From contig JAMYGW020000008.1 in NCBI GenBank assembly GCA_025617375.2, positions 62,001 to 126,000 on the forward strand: a stretch of 64,000 nucleotides of DNA, written 5' to 3'. The DNA comes from Acarospora socialis. Its lineage: Eukaryota > Ascomycota > Lecanoromycetes > Acarosporales > Acarosporaceae. Positions 20,669 through 32,144 of the stretch are shown here, piece by piece. Within the stretch, counting starts at the first letter, position 1. The number at the start of each line of letters is the position of its first letter. The notes under the pieces are model-generated. The model searched no databases, was not told the origin of the DNA, and saw only the letters and a list, made by a program, of their open reading frames with translations. A program made the translations under genes and the position numbers.

Positions 20669-22855
20669 AAGGGGATGCGGTAAGGGGAGCGCGTATCGCT
20701 AAAGTTTACTTTACAAGTACTCCGTAAGTGCAGGAACATCCTAGTCAGGTACGAAGTATTATGATTGAAATTATCGAAGCAGTAATCGGTGCCGAGTAGA
20801 GTAGGTAGAGTACTGTGTACTCTGTGAGACTCACCGTTTTCCTCGTACTTACTCGTACTCGTACTTGGCAGATGAAAACAGACAGGTGGATCCGAGCAGA
20901 GCGGATGGAGCTGGAAAGGCCGATCGCGCTCCCAACATTGTTACAGTAACGAAAAGCTGGAGGATCCCTTACGGCTCTTGTCCTCTTGTCCTAATAAACC
21001 ACTCAGACATCTCACACCTGCCAATTCGGCAGAAGGCAAGAATAAATATATTTCCAAACCTTCGTAACTTACCTTGCACCGAAATGAAATGAAATGAAAT
21101 GAAATGAAATGAGCGTCCCGATTAGTCATGCCCAGCATAGCCAGTAAACGCTCGAAATCACGGTCAAGAGAAGTTGCGCCAGTTTTCTTTCCCATTCAGC
21201 TGAAGCAAGGCCGACCATTGACAGCTGCCCTCTACGACTTTCATCAGCAATTGGCCGTCGTCGTTGCTGCTCTTTGATTGTTATCATAACCAATCACGGC
21301 GGGTATCGTACATAGTACTCGCTCAGTCCCTCAGTCAGGTGCGCTCATCCGCCGCTCCCGGGAGGCGTAAGATTAAAGGAGGACTTGTTGCTACCCTGTA
21401 ATTTACAAGGCCTAGTGGACGCTTAGACCACCCCCCCTCGGGCGGGTTCCTGCAGAAGCGCCATGCACCTGTCGTTTCACAAGAAGCCATCCGCACATCC
21501 AAATACGGTAGAAGGCTTTACGCGACAACTTCTGGATGAGATCTGCATCAGTCGTAGATGCAAGAGCCAGGCTCCAGATTTGCGCTCTTTCCGTTCAATC
21601 CCTAGAGGTACACACTACGTGCAACAGTGCGTAGGGCACGAAAAACGGAAACAGTGCCCTCCAGAATTGAATCAAACGGACGCTGTGGCTGCCCACTTTG
21701 TTACAGTCCTGAAAACCCCGCTCGCCGACGCTCCTCCTCACCACGCCGAGGGATGACGAACACAACTGGAACGCGCTCCTTGCTTCTGTCTCCGCTTCCT
21801 TCCCATCGACCATCCAGTCCTAGCATGAACGACTCGTCGGATCCTGACCAACCTAGAAAGTGACACCTCTCAAAGGCAGGAGGCAGCGTAGATCTTCTGG
21901 GCCAAGGCTTCATTGCTGGGACGCCTCCGTTAGGAAGCCTGAGGATCGCTCGTCTATACCAACGGGTCGTGACATATGCTCTGTTCGGAACTGATGGAGA
22001 GAAAGCGGAGGTCACAACTGGCGTGGCCTTCAGGTTTGCGAGTTTCTGCTGATGCAACACGCAATGGTGCTGGAAGTTGGGCCGGGCCCTTGCCAAGCCA
22101 AGGTATACAACAGACATGCGCCCGACGGACTAGGCCACCAGACTCCAACCCCTGCGGAACTACCTCGTGTTTTCTTGATGCCCTGGGTCCTAGGTACTGT
22201 AGCTTGACGCGATAAGCGAGCCTCCATACAGTATCTTCCAAACCTGAAGCGGAGACCCCAACTCCTCCCCTGCCCTCCATCATAATGTCAATAACAAACC
22301 GCCGCTTCACGCTTCACCGACCTCGCGCAGTTCATGCTCCTCGTACGACATCCGTCTCTCGTATTCTCCCTACCTGAGTGACTAAGAACGCGTCTTCCAT
22401 ATCGTCGAAGCCTTCAGGACCAAGTCCGATGATTTCTTTTGATGCTCGTCCCTTTTTTTATGTCTCGATTCGTTAATGCTTGCTCGTACACGGGCATCCT
22501 CACATCGGCCGAAAGTTTGAGAATTGGGAATGTCGTGTTACTCGTCGACTGTGCATGGTGGGGGTGCCGTATGCCGACTCAACACTTGCGAGACGACTGG
22601 GCGGGTGGATTGTGGAGGTATGCCAGCAGCTTGGACATTGGGATTATATATATTACTGCGGCGGGGTGGTATTGTTAGGATTGGGGATGAGTGACACGGA
22701 CAGACGAGCGTGAGGATTGTGGCAACGTGTGAATCTAGGTAGAGAAAGTCCAGTTGTTATCCATTAAAAAGGCGCTCCTTGGAAGGATTTACCACCGTGG
22801 AGTCTATCTGTTGAAGCAATGCCCGAAGGTAGAAAAGCCAGCAAAAGTGAAGAGC
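20669..22855. other. 2.2-kb gene-poor spacer
   Basis: No gene could be recognised. A (GAAAT)6 microsatellite lies at 21081-21111 and a GTACTCCGTA palindromic motif at 20717-20726. Frames at 21463-21756 and 21701-22117 (-) lack motifs and are contradicted by each other. Confidence 0.45.
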
Positions 22856-22990
22856 AAGTAGAATGGAAAGGAAAATAGAATTGAAGGGCAAGTAGAATTG
22901 AAGGGCACGTAGAATTGAAGGGCAAGTAGAATTGAAGGGCAAGTAGAATTGAAGCGCGAGTAGAAGTGCACGGCCAAGTAGAAAAGAAAT
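22856..22990. repeat. 17-bp minisatellite
   Basis: About seven tandem units close to AGTAGAATTGAAGGGCA, identical in the middle and drifting at both ends. It lies about 180 bp beyond the 3' end of the minus-strand LPPELRNRIY gene. Confidence 0.85.
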
Positions 22991-23170
22991 AAGAAAGAGT
23001 GAAGAGCCAATCTTAACAAGCCATCTGCCATGATCCTGACATCTTCGACGCTTCCTAGTCCGGAAAGAAAATTGTCCCTCGCTATGGCCAGACCATGCTT
23101 TATGCCGTCATCCCCAACAGCCACCGTCCCTGTCCGTGCTATTTCCATGGTCACGCAACGGATCTCGACA

Positions 23171-24413
23171 TCAACGACATCTGGGCCCAAACGCCATCTC
23201 CCAAGGCTTGTTCCATGCCTTCATGAAAGGCTCAGACTTGCCTGGGAAAGTCAAGTAGTCCTCGACTTCCCATTCGATCTTCGAATCTAGGCTGCCTTTG
23301 ATGTGGACCTTTTTAGCCTTAATGGTGGTGAGCGCATCGAGGAAGTCGAAATCAGAGCGCATCACCATGCGCTTGCCTTGGAATTCGACCGTGAGCGTTT
23401 GTAGGTTTCCGTACCTCCCAAGGCGTCGGAGGCAGCGCTGGAGAGTCTCGTCGTTGACGAAACGACGTTCATCGTTGGTAAGGTCTGGATTCGTATTCTT
23501 GGAAGCGTCCGTGAAGACGAAGGTGACATCCCTCATGAGGGAAATGTTGTGATGCCCGATGGTGCGGAGGCATTCTTCGACGTGAGAGTAGCCGGTCTCA
23601 GAAACGTCCGCGTCAAACCAGCGGCCGACGTGATAGGCAGATCGAGTGAAAACAAAGTAGTTTAGCCCATAAAGAATACTTGCGCCTTCTTGGTGAACTT
23701 GACGTTGATAAGAAAGAAACTGAGAAGAACGTGAAAGATCAAACCCCGCATGGAGCTGTACAGGTTCCTCCTTCACAAAGAGCATGCGATAGATGCGGTT
23801 ACGTAACTCTGGTGGCAGGGAGTGGAAACCTTTGCCGGGAGACTGAAGGAGGATTCGTCTGCCCTTACGATGCTTTCTCTGAGTAGGGTCCGGTGCCGAC
23901 ACGTATTGTTGGTATGGGGGCTGGATAGAGCGCGAAGACAAAGAACCACCCGGAGTGGCAAGCCCGAGCAAGGAAGCTAGGTCCATCTTCAACTCAAAAG
24001 GACCTTGATGACCAGAAGGATAGTTGAAGGTCATATGCAAAGACTGTGCTGCTTGCGAGGAGGAGGTAATGTTGAAGATTGGTCGCATGTGGTCTACCGG
24101 TTTGTCTTTCTTTTTTGGAGTTGGCTCTGTCGAGGAAATGCGCGCAGGCGCGGCTGGGCGTGGTGGCGGAGAGGAAGAAAAGTCACGAGCAGCCCCATCT
24201 CTCTCGTCTACAACGCCAGAATTGTTCTCCGCACTTGAAGTGCGTGGTGTGTCATCGGAGTCACGACTATCAGGTACAAGAGTCGAGGAATCATCGGCTC
24301 TACCGCTCAGACGCGTGTTCAGAGAGTCTGAAGATACCTGAGATCAATGTTAGTCATAATCTTCAGATGCTTAGGGCTACGCTTACATCTTCAAGTGATG
24401 GACGACGAGGCAT
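23171..24413 (-). CDS. LPPELRNRIY-motif protein with long disordered N-terminus
   Basis: Two exons (24413-24387 and 24337-23171) give about 397 residues. The first exon encodes only MPRRPSLED; the 49-nt intron has GTAAGC, a GACTAAC branch point and a CAG acceptor. Residues 10-110 are polar and low complexity. Around residue 180, HSLPPELRNRIYRMLF marks the F-box-like/2EXR family, followed by FLSYQRQVHQEGASILYGLNYFVF, its second hallmark. The part after that (RTIGHHNISLMRDVTFVFTDA, LRRLGRYGNLQTLTVEFQGKRM) is the usual variable body of the family. It is probably cytosolic or nuclear; a role as substrate receptor of a ubiquitin ligase is only family-level speculation. An inner start at 24088 would give 305 residues, but the upstream frame and clean intron favour the longer form. 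Confidence 0.78.
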
Positions 24414-26079
24414 CTTGAACAAGACTCCAAGTATCGTAGAAAGGTGGATATTGTTACTGCAATGTATCAGTAAGTCTTACTGAAAGGGACAAAGAAGAAT
24501 AGAGCATACTGAGTAACAAGGGAAGTTTGACAAGCTGAGGGTTGTTCTGTGCAAATCCAGGATTGGTTTCAGAGACGCTTGACGAAGCCTGTGAGATGTA
24601 TGAAGAAAGAACATGTGTTGCTGTAGAGTGAGCGCGTTTATATAGACGAAAGCTGCGAACAAGATCACGCGTCTGGTTCGCGTTTTACCCTGCTGTGGAA
24701 ATAAGGCAAAAAAGGAGCACACATCACTCTTAACTTCCTCGGCTAAGCCCGTTTCCTAGACTTTCAAGCATCCGGTTTGACAGGGCGTATAATTGCTTGC
24801 TGTTGCCGCATCGAGGTTCCTTGGTAATCCGAATAACCCGAAGCCAACGTAGCTTAATAGAGCGGTAGCAGGGAAGGGCCAAAGTTTGGGGATGATCCGA
24901 GTCTCAACCCCTCTGGATGCTGAAAGCAGACTGCCGCTACCTGGACCATAGAGAAACATCAGGAGTTGTTGAAGTGCCGACAGTACCATACAACCTTCCA
25001 TGCATAAAGGATGGCCTTGGCTGTCATTTCGGAATATGATGCTGGTCGAACAGTTGAGACGAGCAGCAAAAACCAAGGAATAGATCTCGAGGTTGACAGC
25101 TCCATGTAGAAGTGACATTGATAGAAACGGCACTGGAACCAGAGCTGTTCTTCCATAACATCTGGCTGCATTGCTGATTGCGGCTGGAGCCATCTAGATA
25201 GGACGATCAATGTCTTTCCAGAGTGGTTATCTCATAGAGAGAAGTTCTCTCAAGGAGTCGTATGAATAGGGTATAGGCGGTGTCCCACTATGGGCCCATT
25301 CGAAATGACTTAGTCACTCCATAGATAGGTAATCTGGAGGCCGAAATCCTCTCGAACAAATTGCCCACCTCTTCCTTGCGTGGCAGGCGTCCCAATATCA
25401 TGCTCCATAGGTGTTCGACCCTAGTCCGTGGCGACCTCGATTCCAAACATCATGAGTTATTGGTAGCGCTGGCTAGCTCATGGATATTATATCTTTCTAT
25501 AGGAATACAGCAAGCAACGCAATGAGAAAGAAATATTAGATGACCTGTGGTCAGTGTGGTAGGGCAACGGGCTATAACGGAATGCAACTGGCGGAGATCA
25601 AACATAGGGTCACAGAAGAACTCAGCCGTGAAGCGGTAAGATAATTGCTTGTTTTTAAAGTACATGCGAGAGGGCGAGGATGGCCACGGCAGCTGGCATC
25701 TCAGAAATCTTATCTCCCAAGGGAAGAAACGCAATAGATCCAATCAGATAGTCTCAGATTGTCCTTCAGAAGGTGGTGAGTTGGACCCAGAACATATCAG
25801 CAGCGCCCACACCATGCAGCTTACGCCAAATGAGTCAGTGCTGTAGCTGTCGCAGAGGTCATCTCTTCATCTTGGATTTAGTTGCGTGAGGAAAGAAGAG
25901 AGAAGTCGAAAGGAAGACGTCAAAGATGCAAGTGTGTAAGCGAGCAGTCTAGCCAAAGTGGGGTCCAGCTTACGGCAGACTCATGGATGGATTGCGGAAC
26001 CACTGAAGCTACGCCACTACCACATTGGCTGCTTGCTTGACAGTCTGCCATAGGCCCGTCGACTTGCACGGTGGTCGTG
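24414..26079. other. 1.7-kb spacer upstream of SHMT
   Basis: The left part is the promoter of the minus-strand LPPELRNRIY gene. A minus-strand frame at 24756-25193 (145 codons, ATG start) is the only one of any length. The right part is the SHMT promoter. No repeats or RNA genes were recognised. Confidence 0.4.
24756..25193 (-). CDS. Doubtful 145-codon frame, unknown
   Basis: The frame begins with an ATG and encodes a Leu/Ala-rich product with scattered hydrophobic stretches (for example LSALQQLLMFLYGPGSGSLL) but no clear signal peptide or family motif. A shorter overlapping frame at 24959-25210 is open too. I do not recognise it; it may be chance. Confidence 0.15.
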   Translation of the reverse strand: MAPAAISNAARCYGRTALVPVPFLSMSLLHGAVNLEIYSLVFAARLNCSTSIIFRNDSQGHPLCMEGCMVLSALQQLLMFLYGPGSGSLLSASRGVETRIIPKLWPFPATALLSYVGFGLFGLPRNLDAATASNYTPCQTGCLKV

Positions 26080-27880
26080 ATGTTTGTCTTTCGATGTAGC
26101 AGACAAGCTTACCAAGCTTTGTCACGCACCAGGTGCGAAACTGCATCGTTGTACGCTGCCCGGCGGACGGCTCTCCAACATCGAGCACCGCAATGGCGGG
26201 CAATGGCTTCACTAGCCGCAGAAGGGCAACACAAGGTCAGCATGAATTCGGGTTGTGCATACTCTCTGCTAACTTGGGTTGCTTGCAGCTACTCGCGGCC
26301 AATCTCGAAGAAGCCGACCCCGTTGTGTATGAGATATTGCAAAAGGTATGGCGGACCAGATATGGGAAGGATAACTGGGTGGAGCTCAACATAGATGTAT
26401 AGGAGAAACGACGACAGAAGCATTTCATCAACCTCATCCCTTCCGAGAACTTCACCTCCCAAGCAGTCCTTGACGCATTGGGCAGTGTAATGCAAAGTAC
26501 GTCGTGTTTTCCAGAGCATGGACCAGCGCTAACGAATTGATGCTGTAGATAAATATTCAGAGGGATATCCCGGAGCACGATACTACGGCGGCAACGAACA
26601 CATTGATGAGGCAGAGAGGCTTTGCCAGAAGCGGGCCCTACAAACGTTTGGATTGAAAGAGGATGAATGGGGCGTCAACGTACAACGTAAGCTAATCCAT
26701 CAGACTGAATTGCAGCGGGGTGTGCTGAACCACTCTGCAAGCTTTATCTGGCTCACCTGCAAACCTTTACACCTACTCCGCCCTTCTCAACACACATGAT
26801 CGTATCATGGGTCTTGACCTTCCCCATGGCGGACATCTGTCACATGGTTATCAGACAGCTACGAAGAAAATTTCCGCCGTCTCCAAATACTTCGAAACTC
26901 TCCCTTATCGGCTTGACGAATCGACGGGTCTCATAGACTACAACAGACTGGAAGAAAATGCTATGCTCTACCGACCGAAGTTGATAGTCGCAGGAACCTC
27001 GGCCTACAGCAGGCTGATTGAATACAGCCGTATGCGGGACATTGCAGACAAAGTTGGAGCATATCTTATGAGTGACATGGCCCATGTGTCCGGTCTAGTG
27101 GCCGCTGGTGTCATCCCATCTCCTTTCCAGTACGCTGACGTTGTCACCACTACCACTCACAAGTCCCTCCGTGGTCCGCGCGGTGCCATGATCTTCTACC
27201 GGAAAGGCGTTAGACGGGTTGACAAGAAAGGCAAAGAAGAAATGTACGACCTTGAGGGTCCAATCAATGCTTCAGTGTTCCCCGGCCACCAAGGAGGACC
27301 ACATAACCATACCATCACCGCACTGGCAGTTGCTTTGCACCAAGCGCAGAGCAGGGAATTCAAGGAATACCAGCGAACGGTATTACTCAACGCGAAAGCG
27401 CTCTCCAACCGACTCGGTAACTCGAAAGAGAAGGGCGGACTCGGCTACAATGTTGTTAGTGGCGGTACGGATAACCACCTTGTGCTCATCGATCTGAAGA
27501 ATCGTGGTGTCGACGGGGCACGTGTAGAGCGTGTACTCGAACTGGTGGGCGTGGCAAGCAACAAGAACACCGTTCCAGGAGACAAGTCCGCGATGAAGCC
27601 GGGTGGTCTTCGAATGGGTTCGCCCGCAATGACCACACGTGGCTTCCGACCGGAAGACTTCACTCGAGTAGCCGAGATCGTCGATCGCGCAGTGACCATA
27701 ACGCAGAAACTCGATAAGACGGCCAAGGAAGAGTCGGAAGCGAAGGGCCGAAAGAATCCAGCCAGTGTGAATGCTTTCTTAGAGTTCCTTGGCGAGGGGG
27801 AAGAGATAAGCCAGATAGTCGAGCTGAGACGTGAGGTGGAGGAGTGGGTTGGGACTTTCAGTCTGCCGTGGGAAAAATGA
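26080..27880 (+). CDS. Serine hydroxymethyltransferase, probably mitochondrial
   Basis: Five exons (26080-26235, 26289-26345, 26403-26496, 26549-26686, 26742-27880) give about 527 residues. SHMT interconverts serine and glycine, moving a one-carbon unit to tetrahydrofolate with PLP. Family blocks in order: [68 protein letters not shown], then [15 protein letters not shown] with the PLP lysine near residue 289, [25 protein letters not shown] and [15 protein letters not shown]. The first 41 residues are rich in Arg, Ser and Ala and nearly free of acidic residues, as in mitochondrial presequences. An in-frame ATG at 26203 ([11 protein letters not shown]) would give a form without it, so dual targeting is possible. 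The four introns (52-57 nt) have normal GT-AG ends and CTAAC-like branch points. Confidence 0.95.
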
Positions 27881-28297
27881 GCATCGAGGAAGTTCGTCTG
27901 CTAATGAGTAATATGTAAGGGTCGTTTGGATCGGGGGCATGCGTTTGTATATATTTCTTCTCCGCTTCGGAACAGGAAGAACAATGCTCAACCTTGTCTG
28001 AACATGCTGAGTGTGTGATGTGCAACTTAGTATTCCGCATGCCTCATTGATCTCCACATTGTTGCATGTGCGATTTCTCATGCACCGAAACGTGAGCTCT
28101 GAGAGATAGCTCCCTTCAGAGCTGGAATTCATCACCCCACCTGAAACACATAACACCGCTGTCAGTAATCATCGCACATCCCGACAACAACATCTGGAAC
28201 CTCACGGATCTCGCTATTGACAACGAACCCTAATCGAGCTAAAACCCACTAATCTCACCTCCCGCGTCCGTGCTCAATACGCAAAACCGTCAATAAG
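27881..28297. other. Spacer between SHMT and small membrane protein gene
   Basis: Contains the SHMT 3' end and the promoter of the next gene. The last 120 bases are C/A-rich, as in a fungal leader. No other feature seen. Confidence 0.4.
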
Positions 28298-29027
28298 ATG
28301 TCGAATTTTCAAACGCTCCCAACCTCAACCTCAACCTCAACCTCAGCCCTCACAACATTCACGACGCTAGCCAGCAACGTCCTCGCTCTCGCCTCCAACC
28401 CCACCAGCACCACAAACCCCGACATCTTCGGCAACGACCCTTACTTCCCCGCCAGCCTCGACGTCACCGTCCCGCTCACCTCATCGTTCCCAACCTCTAC
28501 TTCAGCGCCAGGCTCTAACGGCACGGCACTGTACTTTGCGCCACCGACAGCACCGCTGAGGTGGTTCGAGCAGGCGTGGATCCCGCTCGCGGTCTGGTTG
28601 CTGTTTGCGTATAGCCTGGGGAGCGCAGTCGTGTTGGTTTGGATGTGGTGTGTTGAGAGTGTGAGTTTCTCTATTTGGTCTGGTTTGGTTTCGATGTCGC
28701 ATGCACGTACGACCATGGTGTGTTTTTTGTCTTTGTCTTGCGGTCGACGACTGCGTTACCACTGGTCTCCGAGCTCGAGAACTGGTTGTTGCTGACAGGT
28801 TCGGGACACAGTGGTCTCTCAACCCTACCATCGACGCCAGCTACGAATATAGGCTACGGCAGAGTGTCGTGAGTGCTCGGACGGTAGATGAGATGCTCGA
28901 GGAGGAGAGCTGGGGGCATTGGAGATCGCTCACGGAGCAGCAGCAAGAGGAGGCGGTGAGGAGGGGTAGGGATCAACGTCGCTATGTGGAGATGTCGGAT
29001 GCCGCGGCGAGGATGGGGAGCTTTTAG
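28298..29027 (+). CDS. Small single-pass membrane protein, unknown
   Basis: Exon 1 starts at 28298 with a Ser/Thr-rich head that carries a potential N-glycosylation site (NGT). It is followed by a membrane segment, WIPLAVWLLFAYSLGSAVVLVW (first 20 residues cited in part). Exon 2 (28799-29027) encodes a charged tail with RTVDEMLEEESWGHW and EEAVRRGRDQRRY. Joining the two in frame needs a donor at 28648 (GTGTGT), giving 192 residues. A textbook GTGAGT donor at 28661 joins instead to a frame that stops after 17 codons. I prefer the longer product because the exon 2 frame looks coding, but the splice choice is uncertain. The family is not recognised; the layout suggests a surface-exposed N-terminus and cytosolic tail. 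Confidence 0.5.
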
Positions 29028-30688
29028 GCGCTGGGAATCTGGGAACGTGGAGGCATTGAGATGGCGTTTTGCGAGGTATGCGTTCTTTGGATCGAGCTAA
29101 TGGCGAGCAGGCTTTGGGATGTGGTGTGGTGGTTACTGACTGGTTTGGAAGTGCAGGAATTTCAGTTCGGCGTTAATGGGATTGGGCGTATCTGATGGCG
29201 CATCTACTTTTCAGATACGTTGTACAGCAAAGCAGTGATAGACTGACTCGCTTCCATTTCTAATGCATTTACGTGTACTCGCCTGTGTTGAGCCGTAATG
29301 TCAATCGATCACGAGCAGCCCCATGGTTCTCTCACTCTCTGATTCATATGGGGCAAATGCAGATACCATCTCGCGACCAAACACAGCCAACACCACCCGC
29401 ACCTGCATCTGTTAAACCCAATTGCACAATCTCTGTGAGTCATACTAAAATCACAAATAGTCAACAGTTCGGAGATCTTGTCCCACTGGTCAAGTCATTC
29501 AAAGCCTCTGCACATTTGTACATTGTATATAGGCTTGGTCAGCAAATTGATGTGGAACTGGCAGGTATTGTTAGAGATAATGGTATTAAGAGATGTCTCT
29601 AATTGCTGTCTTATGTGGCAAGACTGCAAGTACCTAATTAGAGAGAGAGAGAGACATGCAGAAATCAATGGAAACACTCGCAAACTTCTGAGACGCCACC
29701 TGGCAGTCTCAAAGCACAGAACCTCAGCACACTCATCAGAGGGGATTCTGAGGTGCCACACCGCTCAATGGAGCCTGTCACAGGGAGAGAAATGACATGT
29801 TGATCCCAGAGAAGATCACAGTGTGGAATGCCTGTGGAGGCTAGCCTCGTTGGCTGAGTACCTCAAGCGTGTGTGGTTTTGAGGTTGTTGGTTGGGGTAG
29901 TCTTTGAAAGGGAGACCTACACTGCCAGATTAATTTCAATTGCAAATAAGGAGACGACTTTGGTCAAGGACACATACTAGGTTGCCATCCACCTTCAGCT
30001 CATTGACATTTGGATTGACGACAATTTTCTTGACAGTGCCTCCATCTAAGAGCAAGTCAGCTTGACTAGAGGCTGTCTTCATTGGAGATTCTCTTACGCT
30101 GTGTACAATAGGCTGAGCCACTGATAGCATAGTTGTTACAGCCATGACTGAGGCATTTAGTAACCATTTTGACTGTGTGAAAGCTGATGTTCAGTTGTGA
30201 AATATTATTTAGGTTGAAGCAGATAGATTTGATGAGCACTGGTTTGACGAAATGCAGAAGTGGAAAGATACTGTGAGGTTGACCTGGACTTATAAGCACA
30301 GAAATGGTGACAAGCATGAACAATGAATTGCTAGTCTCAGATCAGGTGAGCGTATATTGCAGTGAACAGCCTGCAGTGGCCCTGACAGTCACTCTTAACA
30401 TGAAAGCTTTTCAATGTCAGCATATAAAGCTTCACTGTATATGTCCATGTGGCGAAGAAGGATCCATGTGATTTTCAGTGCTCATAATGTTTTTGATGCT
30501 ATTTCAACCACTAGACACAATTGAGCATGAACACTTAATAGATAATGTTGCTCTTGTGTGAAGCCGAAGAGTTAGAGTGATTGGCTGGCGAATGAGAGCT
30601 ATAAAAGCGTACAGAGTAACTTGGCAGTACTTCTTGGAGTGTCTCGTTGTGTCAAGAACGCCAGACACGCCTCTCGACGGTATGACAA
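29028..30688. other. CpG-poor spacer downstream of the kinase gene
   Basis: Between about 29340 and 30600 a hand count finds only some 16-18 CpG in 1.26 kb, where base composition predicts around 60. TpG and CpA are correspondingly common. Flanking genes are not depleted. The segment also has lower G+C. No intact gene is recognised, though a 33-codon minus-strand frame with a zinc-finger-like start lies inside (30066-30167). Confidence 0.6.
30066..30167 (-). pseudogene. Possible relic of an AN1-like zinc finger start
   Basis: The 33-codon frame starts MVTKCLSHGCNNYAISGSAYC. Its C-x4-C spacing, Ala/Gly pattern and following Cys resemble the first half of the finger in the kinase gene at 32144-30689 (MKWACALQSCELPALQGVDAIC). 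Both lie on the minus strand with comparable A/C-rich leaders. The frame then loses any resemblance. It may be a decayed duplicate of that gene's 5' end, or a chance match; the short length limits confidence. Confidence 0.25.
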
Positions 30689-32144
30689 CTAACAGTCCGT
30701 GCTTTTCCCCAACCCTCCATCGCCGTACTTTGCAATCGCTTCCTTACGCCAGGTATCCCAATCAAAGACTTCTGTGCCGGTAACAGCTTTCCACCAGGCA
30801 GCAAATGTTTGCACAAAGCTCCAGTGATGGGGACCGGTCTCGATGCACTGTTCGAATCCGAGAACCAGTTTCTGCAGTGCCAAGATGGCCAGATCATCTC
30901 TTCCTTTCTCCTCACGCAAGATACGGGAAAAGCGTAGCTCATCGTTGCTCGGTACTGATAGACCTTCCTTCAGAAGCAAGTTCAAGTCGTTCATCAGAAG
31001 AGGGCATTGGAACGCAGAGGATTTGTGGGCGAGGATAGCAAATTCCCAGTCGATTATGCCTGTGATGTTGTATGCGTCATCGACCAGGTAGTTGTCGGGT
31101 CGTGTATCGACATGTTGAAGGAAGAACGGAGGTTCCTGTTCGTACGACTTCTGTGATGGGAGATGGTCGAGGAGTGCCCGGTATACCAGATACAGGTCGA
31201 CTGGGGCGGATATAGCCATCTGACGTGTCTTGATGAGACGAATGCCGCGTTCGACAAAGGCTTTGTAGTAGTCATCCGAGTGCTCGAACGGTCCATGTGT
31301 AACAAGCTTTCCGGTCGAATCGTAATCGAAAAGGGCCGGTCCTATGCCTGGTGCCGCTGCCATGGGGCCAGGTTGAAGACGACCAAGCTTTCCGAAAGGA
31401 TGACCATCGAGCTCGACATAGATATCGGCTAGCTGCCGAGAGAACCTCTCCTTCTGATCTTCCGTGGCATCGTACCAAGTCATCGGTTTGCCAGGCAGTT
31501 TCTCAAACAGGATATACCCTGCCCCAACTGCATTTGAACCATCTCCATCGTCCGCATACTCGTAGGCTTCCGGCGCCGGTACTGAGGTCCCCGCAAGAAA
31601 CCGGTACGTAGCAAACTCGCTGCGTCTGTCGAAATTCTTTTCTTCTAGAGGAACATCGGTGTGGTTGGGTAGTTTGAACCTCGCAAGCCAGACTTTACCG
31701 TCTTCGAAGGTAATTGAGGCGTGGTAATTGCGTCCGCCAACGATCTCGGGGTTCTGGAACGCTTCCTTTGCGCTTGGGAGGTCAAGTTTACAGCAGACGC
31801 CATTGCGTAAAACCTTTGCGCGAGCGAGTAGAGCATTACAGTCGATGGTGCCCAATAACTTCAAGAGCATGGCTTCGCCAGCTGTACGCCGCAGACTGCT
31901 TAGGTGGTTAGACCTGCTGGAATCTTGAGACCTAAGTATTGAAAGGATTTCCTGCGCACTGCAGTTAGAGAGTTGCCAGGATCTTCACGGAAAGAGTATT
32001 GAATCCAACCTCAGAGGTAGGACAGGCATGAGACCCTGAGATAAAGTGATCGGCGCAAAAGTGAAGGTTGCACAATTCGCATATGGCATCGACTCCCTGT
32101 AGAGCAGGCAGCTCACATGATTGGAGAGCACAAGCCCACTTCAT
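30689..32144 (-). CDS. AN1-like zinc finger plus aminoglycoside-phosphotransferase-like kinase
   Basis: Exon 1 (32144-32010) encodes 45 residues with a Cys/His-rich AN1-like finger: CALQSC, ICELCNLHFCADHF and SHACP provide C-x4-C, C-x2-C, C-x4-H and a final H-x-C. Exon 2 (31951-30689) continues in phase 0 through a short linker into an APH/choline-kinase-like domain. This has FEDGKVWLARFKLP (ATP-binding region), GYILFEKLPGKPMTWYDAT, the catalytic loop HVDTRPDN (Brenner-type HxDxxxxN, near residue 323) and GIIDWEFA supplying the metal-binding Asp. The total is about 465 residues. The 58-nt intron has GTTGGA, a CTAAC branch point and a CAG acceptor. Such kinases are expanded in filamentous fungi and phosphorylate small molecules or unknown targets. 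The substrate here is unknown. The finger could bind ubiquitin or a protein partner. Confidence 0.82.

Noticed and set aside
22856-22990. Regular short repeats that could suggest a CRISPR array
   Set aside because: Units are directly adjacent with no spacers, and the genome is eukaryotic; it is a minisatellite.
28648-28798. Standard GTGAGT donor at 28661 for the small membrane protein
   Set aside because: It leads in phase into a frame stopping after 17 codons; the longer, coding-looking exon 2 frame needs the donor at 28648. Not fully excluded.
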